Assembly: GCA_015232485.1 (NCBI GenBank)
Contig: JADFZP010000018.1
Coordinates: 1 to 17,115, forward strand
DNA from: Alphaproteobacteria bacterium
Lineage (GTDB): Bacteria; Pseudomonadota; Alphaproteobacteria; Rhodospirillales; Magnetospirillaceae
DNA: 17,115 nucleotides
Direction: 5' to 3'
Shown here: positions 1 to 5,512 of the stretch, piece after piece
Layout: every line of letters starts with the position of its first letter
How positions within the stretch are numbered: the first letter of the stretch is position 1
The notes under the pieces: generated by a model
Seen by the model: only the letters and a program-made list of their open reading frames with translations
Told to the model about the DNA's origin: nothing
Database searches by the model: none
Position numbers and translations under genes: made by a program

Positions 1-2
1 CC

Positions 3-140
3 CGCAGCCGCGCGACCCTGTCGGCCGCCGCCGAAGCGGGCTGCGTGCTGCTTGGCGGGCCGGCGCTGTCGGCCGATCAGCCCAAGCCGGGGCCGCGCCT
101 CTCGCTGCCTCGCGACCGCCTGCTGGCGGTGCCGAAATGA
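3..140 (+). CDS. C-terminal fragment of an unrecognised protein (5' end outside window)
   Basis: An open frame runs in from the left edge and ends at the TGA at 138-140, giving about 45 residues. The visible stretch is rich in Ala, Leu, Gly and Pro and ends in LLAVPK; no motif identifies a family. The third codon position is strongly GC-rich, as in the clear genes nearby, which supports real coding. The stop lies a few bases before the likely GTG start of the glycosyltransferase at 148, so the two are probably co-transcribed. The alternative is that the glycosyltransferase frame itself extends leftwards, because its frame is also open here. I prefer two genes because the glycosyltransferase fold begins only after position 148. 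Confidence 0.45.
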   Translation, partial: RSRATLSAAAEAGCVLLGGPALSADQPKPGPRLSLPRDRLLAVPK

Positions 141-147
141 GGCCGCC

Positions 148-978
148 GTGCTGATCGAACCCGACCGGGAAGGTGGGCTCAGGGCGGCCGTATCGGTGGT
201 GGTGCCGGCGTGGCAAGCGCGCGGCACCCTTCTGCGCACCCTGCGCAGCGTCGAGGCCAGCGTGGCCGGCCATCTCGATGCGAGCGGCGCGGACGCGGAG
301 TCCTGCGTGATCGTGGTGGTCGACGACGGATCGTCGGACGGCACGCTCGACGCGGCGGCGGTGTTCGGCTTGGGATCGTTCCTGCCGGTGCTGGCGCTGC
401 GCAACGCCTTGAACCGGGACGTCTCGTTCACCCGCAACCGCGGCGTGGCGGCGGTGGCGGCCGACACGGTGTTCCATCTCGACGCCGACGACGAGTTCTT
501 GCCGGCCCATGTCGGCGATTGCCTGCGCGCCCTGGCCGGCGACCCGGCGGCCGGCTTCGTCAAGACCGGCATCGAATTGCCCGCCCCGGTGCATCCCGAC
601 TGGGTGCCGCGCATCGAGAACAGCCTGACCAGCAATCTGTGCCTGCGACGGCGCTGTCACGAGTTGATCGGCGGGTTTCACGAAGGCCCGGCGTTCCGCA
701 AGCTGCATTGCGAGGACGCGCTGTATTGCGACCTGCTGCTGCGCTTCTTCAACGGCATCCATCTGGCCGCGGCGACCTGTCGTCACCACCGTTCGCCCGG
801 CAACGCCTTCGACCGCCAATATCCCAAGCTGATCCTGCCGCCCGAGCAAGCGCCCGATCTGCTGCGCCCGGCCGAGCGCCTGGCGCTGCCCGAGGTCGAA
901 CGCGCCCATGCGGCGCGCATCGCCGAGGTTTCGGCGCGGCTCGACGCGTTGCGCCGGGGCGCTACATCCAGCGCATGA
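148..978 (+). CDS. Family 2 (GT-A) glycosyltransferase
   Basis: A 276-residue protein that probably transfers a sugar from a nucleotide-sugar donor to a surface-polysaccharide or lipid acceptor at the cytoplasmic face of the membrane. It shows the GT2 order: an N-terminal strand (VSVVVPAW, residues 15-22), the donor-binding VVVDDGSSDGT (57-66), a metal-binding acidic cluster HLDADDE (110-116) and a later catalytic-type CED (188-190). There is no transmembrane segment. I chose GTG at 148 because AGG lies about five bases upstream and the fold starts soon afterwards. An in-frame ATG at 52 would add residues without family character and overlap the upstream gene. The C-terminus overlaps the convergent minus-strand gene by 17 bases. 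Family assignment is firm; the sugar and acceptor cannot be read. Confidence 0.8.
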   Translation: MLIEPDREGGLRAAVSVVVPAWQARGTLLRTLRSVEASVAGHLDASGADAESCVIVVVDDGSSDGTLDAAAVFGLGSFLPVLALRNALNRDVSFTRNRGVAAVAADTVFHLDADDEFLPAHVGDCLRALAGDPAAGFVKTGIELPAPVHPDWVPRIENSLTSNLCLRRRCHELIGGFHEGPAFRKLHCEDALYCDLLLRFFNGIHLAAATCRHHRSPGNAFDRQYPKLILPPEQAPDLLRPAERLALPEVERAHAARIAEVSARLDALRRGATSSA

Positions 979-2002
979 CCTTGCCGCCGGGCTTCTTCTT
1001 GGGCTCCTTGCCGGCGACGGCGCGGGCCAGTTGCTCGCCCAGTTGGCCGCTGGCCTGAAGCTGGCTCATCAAGGTCCACTCGTTGACCTGCATGAAGCGC
1101 GGCGCCAGGAACTGGTAGGTGCGGCGCATCAGCTTTTCGTTCGCCTCGGACCGCTCGACCTTCACGTCGCGCCATTCGGCCAGCAGTTCGTCCCAGACCA
1201 TCAGGCGGCGGTGCAGATCGTCGCGGGCGTCGCGGATGTAGCCGGTCTGCGCCTCCATGTTGCGCAGCACCGACAGGATCTCGCCGGTCTGCCCGTCCAA
1301 CTCGTCGAACGCGGCGGTGAATTCGCCGACCGCGCGCTCGCCGAGGCGGGCCACCTGATCGACCAACTCGAGGACGCCGCGCTCGCGGCCATAGATGCGG
1401 CGCAGCGCCTGGATGTTCGACTCCATCGTCTTGATCTCGGCGTAGATGTCGCGCAAGCCCTCGACATAGGCCAATTCATGCGACAGCGAGGCCAGATGGT
1501 CGACGACGTCCTGCTTGTGTTCCTTGCCGAGCCCCAGCTTGACCGCCGCCTCCTCGAAGGCGCGGTTGACCTTGGCGCGGACCTGGGGATCGCCCGCCAC
1601 CTGCAACAGGCATTCGGGATCGGTGATCAGGGTCTCCTCGCCGGTCAGCCAGCTCACCAACTGCATGGTCAGGCGCTGATAGGCGATCTGGCGATGACGG
1701 TCCGTGGGCTTCCACGACGCCTGCCGGGTGGTCAGTTCGAGCGGCAGCGAATCGCCGATCTTCACGACTTTCACGAAGCGCAAGGCGCGCGCCACCATGG
1801 TCAGCATGCGCGAGTCGTCGCAGTCGTCGGGGATGTTGAATTCGCGCTTGATGCCGCGGAAGGTGAGCGCCGCGATGTTGTCGCCCATCTTGACCATCAG
1901 CACGGGCTCATCCTGGTCGGACAGCCGGAAATACGCCCCTTCGAGTTTGGCGAAGAAGCGGTGCTCGAAAGTGACGACCTTGTCGGGGGCTGGCGTGCTC
2001 AT
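962..2002 (-). CDS. Unrecognised, largely helical cytoplasmic protein (346 aa)
   Basis: I do not recognise a family. The protein has no signal peptide or membrane segment. Residues 1-60 look like a compact beta-containing domain (FEHRFFAKLEGAYFRL, then LMVKMGDNIAALTFRGIKREF). The middle and C-terminal parts, roughly 100-320, are rich in Leu, Glu, Arg and Ala with heptad-like stretches (AYVEGLRDIYAEIKTMESNI; VLRNMEAQTGYIRDARDDLH), suggesting long helices or a coiled coil. It ends in a basic tail, PKKKPGGKVMRWM. The start is ATG at 2000-2002. The frame is open further upstream to 2218, but that extension crosses an intrinsic terminator and loses protein character, so I reject it. The Shine-Dalgarno is poor. 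A strong promoter and a terminator lie upstream on the same strand. Its 3' end overlaps the glycosyltransferase convergently. Confidence 0.75.
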   Translation of the reverse strand: MSTPAPDKVVTFEHRFFAKLEGAYFRLSDQDEPVLMVKMGDNIAALTFRGIKREFNIPDDCDDSRMLTMVARALRFVKVVKIGDSLPLELTTRQASWKPTDRHRQIAYQRLTMQLVSWLTGEETLITDPECLLQVAGDPQVRAKVNRAFEEAAVKLGLGKEHKQDVVDHLASLSHELAYVEGLRDIYAEIKTMESNIQALRRIYGRERGVLELVDQVARLGERAVGEFTAAFDELDGQTGEILSVLRNMEAQTGYIRDARDDLHRRLMVWDELLAEWRDVKVERSEANEKLMRRTYQFLAPRFMQVNEWTLMSQLQASGQLGEQLARAVAGKEPKKKPGGKVMRWM

Positions 2003-2034
2003 TTGGGCGAAGATGGTAGCGCGGCGGGCGGCGG

Positions 2035-2067
2035 AAAAAAAGTCCCCGGTGCGGGAACGCACCGGGG
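2035..2067 (-). terminator. Intrinsic terminator, minus-strand direction
   Basis: A perfect 10-bp stem CCCCGGTGCG/CGCACCGGGG (2044-2053 with 2058-2067) closes a GGAA/TTCC tetraloop. In the minus direction it is followed by AC and seven T (2041-2035). In the plus direction there is no T-run, so it acts only on leftward transcription. Oddly, it sits about 33 bases before the start codon of the minus-strand gene rather than after a gene. Confidence 0.75.
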
Positions 2068-2115
2068 AGTTGGGTCGACCCAGTCGGCATTCTTTCCGCC
2101 TCACTGGAACTACGC
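2035..2115 (-). ncRNA. Candidate small RNA or terminated 5' leader, about 80 nt
   Basis: On the minus strand a sigma70-like promoter (2148-2121) is followed by about 80 bases and then a 10-bp intrinsic terminator with a run of seven U. The transcript predicted from the sequence folds into two hairpins. The first pairs CCAGU (2107-2103) with ACUGG (2084-2080), perhaps with an inner CGG/CCG. The second is the terminator. Between them lies the 12-base palindrome TGGGTCGACCCA (2071-2082). No protein frame within the unit is convincing. It may be an independent trans-acting RNA, or a leader that controls read-through into the minus-strand gene at 2002. I know no family to assign it to. Confidence 0.5.
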
Positions 2116-2120
2116 CGCCC

Positions 2121-2148
2121 ATTTTATCGATCGGGCGGAGCGTCGCAA
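2121..2148 (-). promoter_or_regulatory. Sigma70-type promoter for the minus-strand RNA/gene
   Basis: Read on the minus strand, TTGCGA (2148-2143) is followed after 16 bases by TAAAAT (2126-2121). This is close to the TTGACA/TATAAT consensus and stands out in GC-rich surroundings. Two inverted repeats overlap it. CGTCGC-AAC-GCGACG (2141-2155) covers the -35 box. CCGCCC (2115-2120) and GGGCGG (2133-2138) flank the -10 box. Both would suit repressor binding. The predicted transcription start is about 2114. Confidence 0.5.
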
Positions 2149-2191
2149 CGCGACGGATGGCATGGGACCAAAGGCCGGGCGGCGTTTTCGC

Positions 2192-2219
2192 TTGGCGCGG
2201 CGCGGGCGATCGTGACAAT
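2192..2219 (+). promoter_or_regulatory. Weak candidate promoter for the siroheme genes
   Basis: TTGGCG (2192-2197) and GACAAT (2214-2219) are separated by 16 bases and lie about 30 bases before the methyltransferase start. Both boxes depart from consensus, and nothing else between 2149 and 2249 looks better. It would be divergent from the minus-strand promoter at 2121-2148. Confidence 0.25.
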
Positions 2220-2249
2220 CATCGAATTCGTCGAAGGGAGAGGCGGACG

Positions 2250-3023
2250 ATGACTTTGGGCAAGGTGGCGCTGGTCGGTGCGGGTCCGGGCGATCCGGAC
2301 CTGTTGACGGTCAAGGCGCTGCGATTGATTCGCGAGGCCGAGGTGGTGGTGTTCGATCGCCTGGTCTCGCCCGAGATCCTGGAACTGGTGCCGCCCGGCA
2401 CCAGCCGCATTTACGCCGGCAAGGCGCTGGGCAACCATCATCTGGTCCAGGACGAGATCAACTCCCTGCTGGCCGGGCTGGCGCGCGGCGGCCGTTCGGT
2501 GGTGCGCCTGAAGGGCGGCGATCCCTTCGTGTTCGGGCGCGGCAGCGAGGAGGCCGAGCATCTGGCCCGCTGCGGCATTCCCTTCGAGGTGGTGCCGGGC
2601 ATCACCTCGGCCTCGGGGGCCAGCGCCTATTCCGGCATTCCGCTGACCCATCGCGGTCTGGCCACCGGGGTGCGCTACGTGACCGGCCATCGCCGCGACA
2701 ATGGCGACCTCGATCACGACTGGACCAGCCTGGCCGACCCCGACACGACCCTGGTGTTCTACATGGGCCTGACCAGCCTGACCCGCATCGCCGCCGAACT
2801 GATGGGCGCCGGCCTGCCCGGCGCGACCCCCGCCGCCGCCGTCGAGAACGCCACCACGCCGCGCCAGCGCCGGGTGCTGGGCACCTTGGAGACCCTGCCG
2901 GCGCTGGTCGAGACGGCCGGTCTGAAGCCGCCCGCGCTGGTCATCATCGGCAAGGTGGTTTCCCTGGCCGAGGCGCTGAGCTGGTATGGCGCGGCCCCGG
3001 CGACGGCGTCCGCCCAGGCATGA
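2250..3023 (+). CDS. cobA: Uroporphyrinogen-III C-methyltransferase (SUMT)
   Basis: A 257-residue enzyme that uses S-adenosylmethionine to methylate uroporphyrinogen III at C2 and C7, giving precorrin-2, the branch point to siroheme and cobalamin. Seen: the N-terminal SUMT signature VALVGAGPGDPDLLTVKAL (6-24), VVRLKGGDPFVFGRGSEE (84-101) and VVPGITSASGASAYSGIPLTHRG. The single-domain length is typical; the CysG fusion with a dehydrogenase/chelatase domain is absent. ATG at 2250 follows GAAGGGAGAGG. The last four bases overlap the chelatase start (ATGA), implying translational coupling. Placed a few genes before dsrA, it most likely supplies the siroheme of DsrAB, although cobalamin supply cannot be excluded. 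No precorrin-2 dehydrogenase is visible in the window. Confidence 0.95.
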   Translation: MTLGKVALVGAGPGDPDLLTVKALRLIREAEVVVFDRLVSPEILELVPPGTSRIYAGKALGNHHLVQDEINSLLAGLARGGRSVVRLKGGDPFVFGRGSEEAEHLARCGIPFEVVPGITSASGASAYSGIPLTHRGLATGVRYVTGHRRDNGDLDHDWTSLADPDTTLVFYMGLTSLTRIAAELMGAGLPGATPAAAVENATTPRQRRVLGTLETLPALVETAGLKPPALVIIGKVVSLAEALSWYGAAPATASAQA

Positions 3024-3793
3024 CGGCGAACCCCGACTGGCGGCGCGCGGCACTGGTTCTGGTCGGCCACGGCTCGGCCCGCAATCGCTTCAGCCGCATC
3101 CCCACCGAGCGGCTGGCCGACGCGTTGCGCCAACGCGAGCTGTTCGCCGAGGTGCACGCCTGCTTCTGGAAGGAGGCGCCGCTGGCCGCCACCTTTCTGG
3201 AACGGGTTTCGGCGGCCGAAATTTACGTGGTGCCCAACTTCGCCGGAGCCGGCATCCTGACCGGCGAGCAAATCCCCCAAGCCATGGGCCTGACCGGCCC
3301 GCTGACCCTGCGCGACGGGCGACGCATCCACTACGCCGAGCCGGTCGGCAGCCATCCGCGCATCCCCGGTTTGGCGTTGCGCCGAGTCGCGGCGATCGTC
3401 GAAGCCAACCGGCTGCCCGCCGCCGAGGTCTGCCTGCTGCTGATCGGCCACGGCTCGCGCCGGCCGGGCGTGTCATCGGCGACGGTCGAGGCCACCGCCG
3501 CCCGCTTGGCGGAAATCTGCCCGTGGCAGGTCACGACCGCCTATCTCGAACAAACGCCGCGGGTGGCCGACTGGCCGGCCCTGACCGACCGCCCCTACGT
3601 GGTCGCGGCACCCCTGCTGATCGCCGAGGGGTTGCACGGCAGCGAGGACTTGCCGCCCCTGTTCGGACTGGGTCGCGGCCAGACCGGCCCCGCCACCATC
3701 GCGGGGCGCACGGCATGGCTGTGCCGCGGAATCGGCAGCGACCCAGAAATCGCCGAGATCATCCTGGATCGCGTAGCCTGCCGCACCACTTAA
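3020..3793 (+). CDS. cbiX: CbiX-type sirohydrochlorin chelatase, two tandem domains
   Basis: A 257-residue protein with two CbiX repeats. Repeat 1 begins LVGHGSARN (H17) and repeat 2 begins LIGHGSRR (H144). The family inserts a metal (iron for siroheme, cobalt for cobalamin) into sirohydrochlorin in the cytoplasm. The second usual active-site histidine, about 60 residues on, is present in the C-terminal half (APLLIAEGLHGSED, H206). It is missing from the N-terminal half, where the matching stretch reads VVPNFAGAGILTGEQIP. The catalytic site may therefore be in the C-terminal domain, unlike the usual arrangement described for long CbiX/SirB enzymes. Translation is coupled to cobA through ATGA at 3020-3023. 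Given the adjoining dsr genes, iron insertion for siroheme is the likelier role, but the metal cannot be read from sequence. Confidence 0.82.
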   Translation: MTANPDWRRAALVLVGHGSARNRFSRIPTERLADALRQRELFAEVHACFWKEAPLAATFLERVSAAEIYVVPNFAGAGILTGEQIPQAMGLTGPLTLRDGRRIHYAEPVGSHPRIPGLALRRVAAIVEANRLPAAEVCLLLIGHGSRRPGVSSATVEATAARLAEICPWQVTTAYLEQTPRVADWPALTDRPYVVAAPLLIAEGLHGSEDLPPLFGLGRGQTGPATIAGRTAWLCRGIGSDPEIAEIILDRVACRTT

Positions 3794-3794
3794 A

Positions 3795-3819
3795 CAACCG
3801 TTAGGTTGATTGTGTTTTT
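3795..3819 (+). terminator. Weak terminator-like hairpin after cbiX
   Basis: CAACC (3795-3799) and GGTTG (3804-3808) form a 5-bp stem with a GTTA loop. A short spacer and five T (3815-3819) follow. The stem is short, so termination would be partial at best. The same AT-rich spacer may also hold the promoter of the response regulator, for example TTGTGT (3810-3815), 16 bases, TTATCA (3832-3837), but that match is poor. Confidence 0.3.
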
Positions 3820-3864
3820 CGCGGGACTGGCTTATCACTTACGGAGCCTTTCGAGGAGCGGATC

Positions 3865-4311
3865 ATGCCGGCCGAAGGTTTCCTTCATCCACTGGAGATC
3901 CTCCTGGTCGAGGACAATCCGGCCGACGCGCGACTCGTCGAACTGGCGTTCGAGCGGCACCGCGGCTTCGAGCGCCTGAACCGGGTCGAGGACGGCGTCG
4001 AGGCGATGGATTTCCTGCATCGGCGCGGCGCCTACGCCGACCGGCGGCGGCCCGATCTGGTCATCCTCGACCTCAATCTGCCGCGCAAATCCGGCCGCGA
4101 AGTGCTGGCCGAGATGAAGGCCGACAAGGGCCTATGGCGAATTCCGGTGATCGCGTTGAGTTCCCTCGACGACCGCGACGTGGTCAGCGAGTGCTACGAC
4201 CTGGGGGCCAACGCCTATGTCGTCAAGCCGCACGACTTCGACGGCTTCGTCGCCGCCGTGCGGGTGATCGAACGGTTCTGGGCCGAGGTCGTCACCCTTC
4301 CGGCGCACTGA
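3865..4311 (+). CDS. Single-domain response regulator (CheY/Rcp1-like receiver)
   Basis: A 148-residue receiver with no output domain. Conserved positions are all present: acidic pair E16-D17 (LLVEDNPADARL), phospho-acceptor D69 (LVILDLNLPRKSG), hydroxyl residue S99 (IALSS) and K121 (VVKPHDFDGF). The VEDNPADARLVE start and the long loop before the phosphorylated Asp resemble the Rcp1 group, which usually serves hybrid or phytochrome-type kinases. No kinase is in the window, so the partner is encoded elsewhere. It would act by protein-protein phospho-signalling rather than DNA binding. ATG at 3865 is preceded by GAGGAG (3853-3858). Its last 20 bases overlap the convergent minus-strand small gene. 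A link to sulfur metabolism is only positional. Confidence 0.9.
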   Translation: MPAEGFLHPLEILLVEDNPADARLVELAFERHRGFERLNRVEDGVEAMDFLHRRGAYADRRRPDLVILDLNLPRKSGREVLAEMKADKGLWRIPVIALSSLDDRDVVSECYDLGANAYVVKPHDFDGFVAAVRVIERFWAEVVTLPAH

Positions 4312-4528
4312 CCGGAACGTCCTCGGGAAGCCGCGCCGCCCAGGCCGCCATGGCGGCGCCCCAATGGCCGGCGGTCGCCGGATCGAGATCGACGATGGTG
4401 ATTCGCTTCCCCTCGCGGATTCGCATCCTCAGAATGCGGAATCCATTCTCGTAGACCACGTCCTGCAAGGTCACCTCGCGTCCCCAGGGGGCGGCGAACT
4501 GTTCCAGCGTGGTCACCGTCTCGGTCAT
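4292..4528 (-). CDS. Small unrecognised protein (78 aa) downstream of the TauD-like gene
   Basis: I do not recognise the family. The protein begins MTETVTTLEQFAAPWGREV. It has an alternating hydrophobic/charged middle (VYENGFRILRMRIREGKRI, then TIVDLDP) that suggests a small beta-sheet, and ends in an amphipathic Ala/Trp stretch (HWGAAMAAWAARLPED). It has no Cys or His cluster, signal or membrane segment. ATG at 4526-4528 follows a very strong Shine-Dalgarno, GGGAGGGAA on the minus strand, which supports a real gene despite its size. It starts 14 bases after the oxygenase stop, so the two form an operon. Its 3' end overlaps the response regulator by 20 bases in convergent orientation. A role as partner or regulator of the oxygenase is a guess. 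Confidence 0.72.
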   Translation of the reverse strand: MTETVTTLEQFAAPWGREVTLQDVVYENGFRILRMRIREGKRITIVDLDPATAGHWGAAMAAWAARLPEDVPVSAPEG

Positions 4529-4542
4529 CCAGATTCCCTCCC

Positions 4543-5403
4543 TCAGGTCGATTCGATGCGGTCGCGAAACCGGGCCCGCCACAACAGGCGCGGCGCGCTG
4601 GCCGCGTCCTCGAAGGGCTGGCGGTCGTGCAGCACGTTGTTGCACAACAGCCCCTGCCCGGCTTCGAGGCGATGGCGAATGAGATGCGGCCCATCGGCGG
4701 CGAGCAAGCGCTCCAGGCACGCCACCGCGGCTCGCACGCCGGGGTCGTCGCTCCACACCACGTTGCGCTTGCGCGCCGTGTAGCGCATGTGCAGGGCGCC
4801 GCCGGGGAACGAGAACACCGGCCCGCCGCGGGCGCCGCGGGTCAGCCCCTCTTCGTCATTGGGCGGGATGGTCATCGCGTCGGGACGCGCCAGCGCCTCG
4901 ACATGGGCGGGATTTTCGTCGCGCAGCAGCAGCCAGGCGATCTCGTGGTCCATCACGGTGTTGGCGCCACCCCGCGCGGCCGGGCGCGCGCAGTGCAGGA
5001 CGAGCCCCCGCACCTGGTCGACCGATTCGTTGTAGTAGCCATCGGTGTGCCAAGCGATCGGTCGGTCGGTATAGGGGATGTAGCGACTCCGCGCGCCGTC
5101 GGCGGCCACCGCCAGCGGAGTCACGCCGTCGTCGTCGGCGAGCGCGTTGGCGTCCAGATCCTTGAGCCCGAATCGGGCGGCGAAGGCCAGCAGGTCCCCC
5201 TTGCCGGCCGGCTTGCGGCATGAATAAACCGCCAGATTGGCCAATCGGCAGCGCCTGCGCAGCTCGCCCTCCTCGGCGGCGGTGGGCGCTTTGATGTCCC
5301 CAACCTCGACGATCGGGTCGCGGGAAACCTCCGCCCACGCCGCAAGCTTGCGGTCGCGCCATGCCGCGAAGTCCGAGCGCATTGATTCTTCGTCGTTTTT
5401 CAT
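4543..5403 (-). CDS. TauD/TfdA-family Fe(II)/2-oxoglutarate-dependent oxygenase
   Basis: A 286-residue member of the non-haem iron oxygenases that couple 2-oxoglutarate decarboxylation to substrate hydroxylation, often releasing sulfite from sulfonates or acting on carnitine-like compounds. Seen: the HxD iron motif in IAWHTDGYYN (H119, D121), the distal iron histidine in NNVLHDRQPF (H259) and C-terminal arginines (LLWRARFRDR, 272-282) in the place of the 2-oxoglutarate-binding Arg. The order and spacing match the family. The substrate is not readable; I see no reason to call it taurine dioxygenase proper. ATG at 5403 has GGGA about nine bases upstream; an in-frame ATG at 5382 is possible. It is divergent from dsrA across a 109-bp AT-rich spacer and is followed by a 78-residue gene. 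A sulfur-linked substrate is inference from position. Confidence 0.85.
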   Translation of the reverse strand: MKNDEESMRSDFAAWRDRKLAAWAEVSRDPIVEVGDIKAPTAAEEGELRRRCRLANLAVYSCRKPAGKGDLLAFAARFGLKDLDANALADDDGVTPLAVAADGARSRYIPYTDRPIAWHTDGYYNESVDQVRGLVLHCARPAARGGANTVMDHEIAWLLLRDENPAHVEALARPDAMTIPPNDEEGLTRGARGGPVFSFPGGALHMRYTARKRNVVWSDDPGVRAAVACLERLLAADGPHLIRHRLEAGQGLLCNNVLHDRQPFEDAASAPRLLWRARFRDRIEST

Positions 5404-5450
5404 GATCCCAGCTTATATCCGCTTACATGAAAAAAACCGCTAGATTCTTT

Positions 5451-5489
5451 TCGCTTCACAATATTATGATACATTAATGTACGAAGCGA
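5451..5489. promoter_or_regulatory. Inverted-repeat operator candidate between the oxygenase gene and dsrA
   Basis: Perfect 7-bp arms TCGCTTC (5451-5457) and GAAGCGA (5483-5489) enclose 25 AT-rich bases that contain the 12-bp palindrome TACATTAATGTA (5470-5481). The element ends 23 bases before the dsrA start codon, inside the only strongly AT-rich spacer of the window. -10-like boxes occur within it on both strands (TATGAT at 5465-5470, and CATAAT at 5468-5463 on the minus strand), but no good -35 partner is at standard spacing. This suggests an activator-dependent or alternative-sigma promoter for the dsr operon. On the oxygenase side there is also a 10-bp-spaced repeat of GCTTA (5411 and 5421). 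Confidence 0.45.
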
Positions 5490-5500
5490 TAGACGCTCGA

Positions 5501-5506
5501 GGGAGG
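5501..5506 (+). promoter_or_regulatory. Ribosome binding site that fixes the dsrA start
   Basis: GGGAGG lies six bases before ATG at 5513. An in-frame ATG at 5477 is rejected as the start because it falls inside the palindrome at 5470-5481 and has no Shine-Dalgarno sequence. Confidence 0.75.
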
Positions 5507-5512
5507 TTGAGT

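Noticed and set aside
1908..2090. Possible leader peptide starting at ATG 2088-2090 on the minus strand and running through the terminator
   Set aside because: Only a weak Shine-Dalgarno, no regulatory codon run, and it continues out of frame into the downstream gene; not convincing as an attenuation peptide.
2250..3793. Calling the cobA-cbiX pair a cobalamin operon
   Set aside because: No corrin-ring genes or cobalamin riboswitch are visible; the adjoining DsrAB need for siroheme explains both enzymes, though dual use is not excluded.
4543..5403. Naming the oxygenase tauD (taurine dioxygenase)
   Set aside because: Only the family-wide iron motif can be seen; there is no taurine transport or other sulfonate gene nearby and substrate residues cannot be judged.
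5477..5512. In-frame upstream ATG extending dsrA by 12 residues
   Set aside because: It sits within the palindrome of the control region, lacks a Shine-Dalgarno, and the ATG at 5513 has GGGAGG at ideal spacing.
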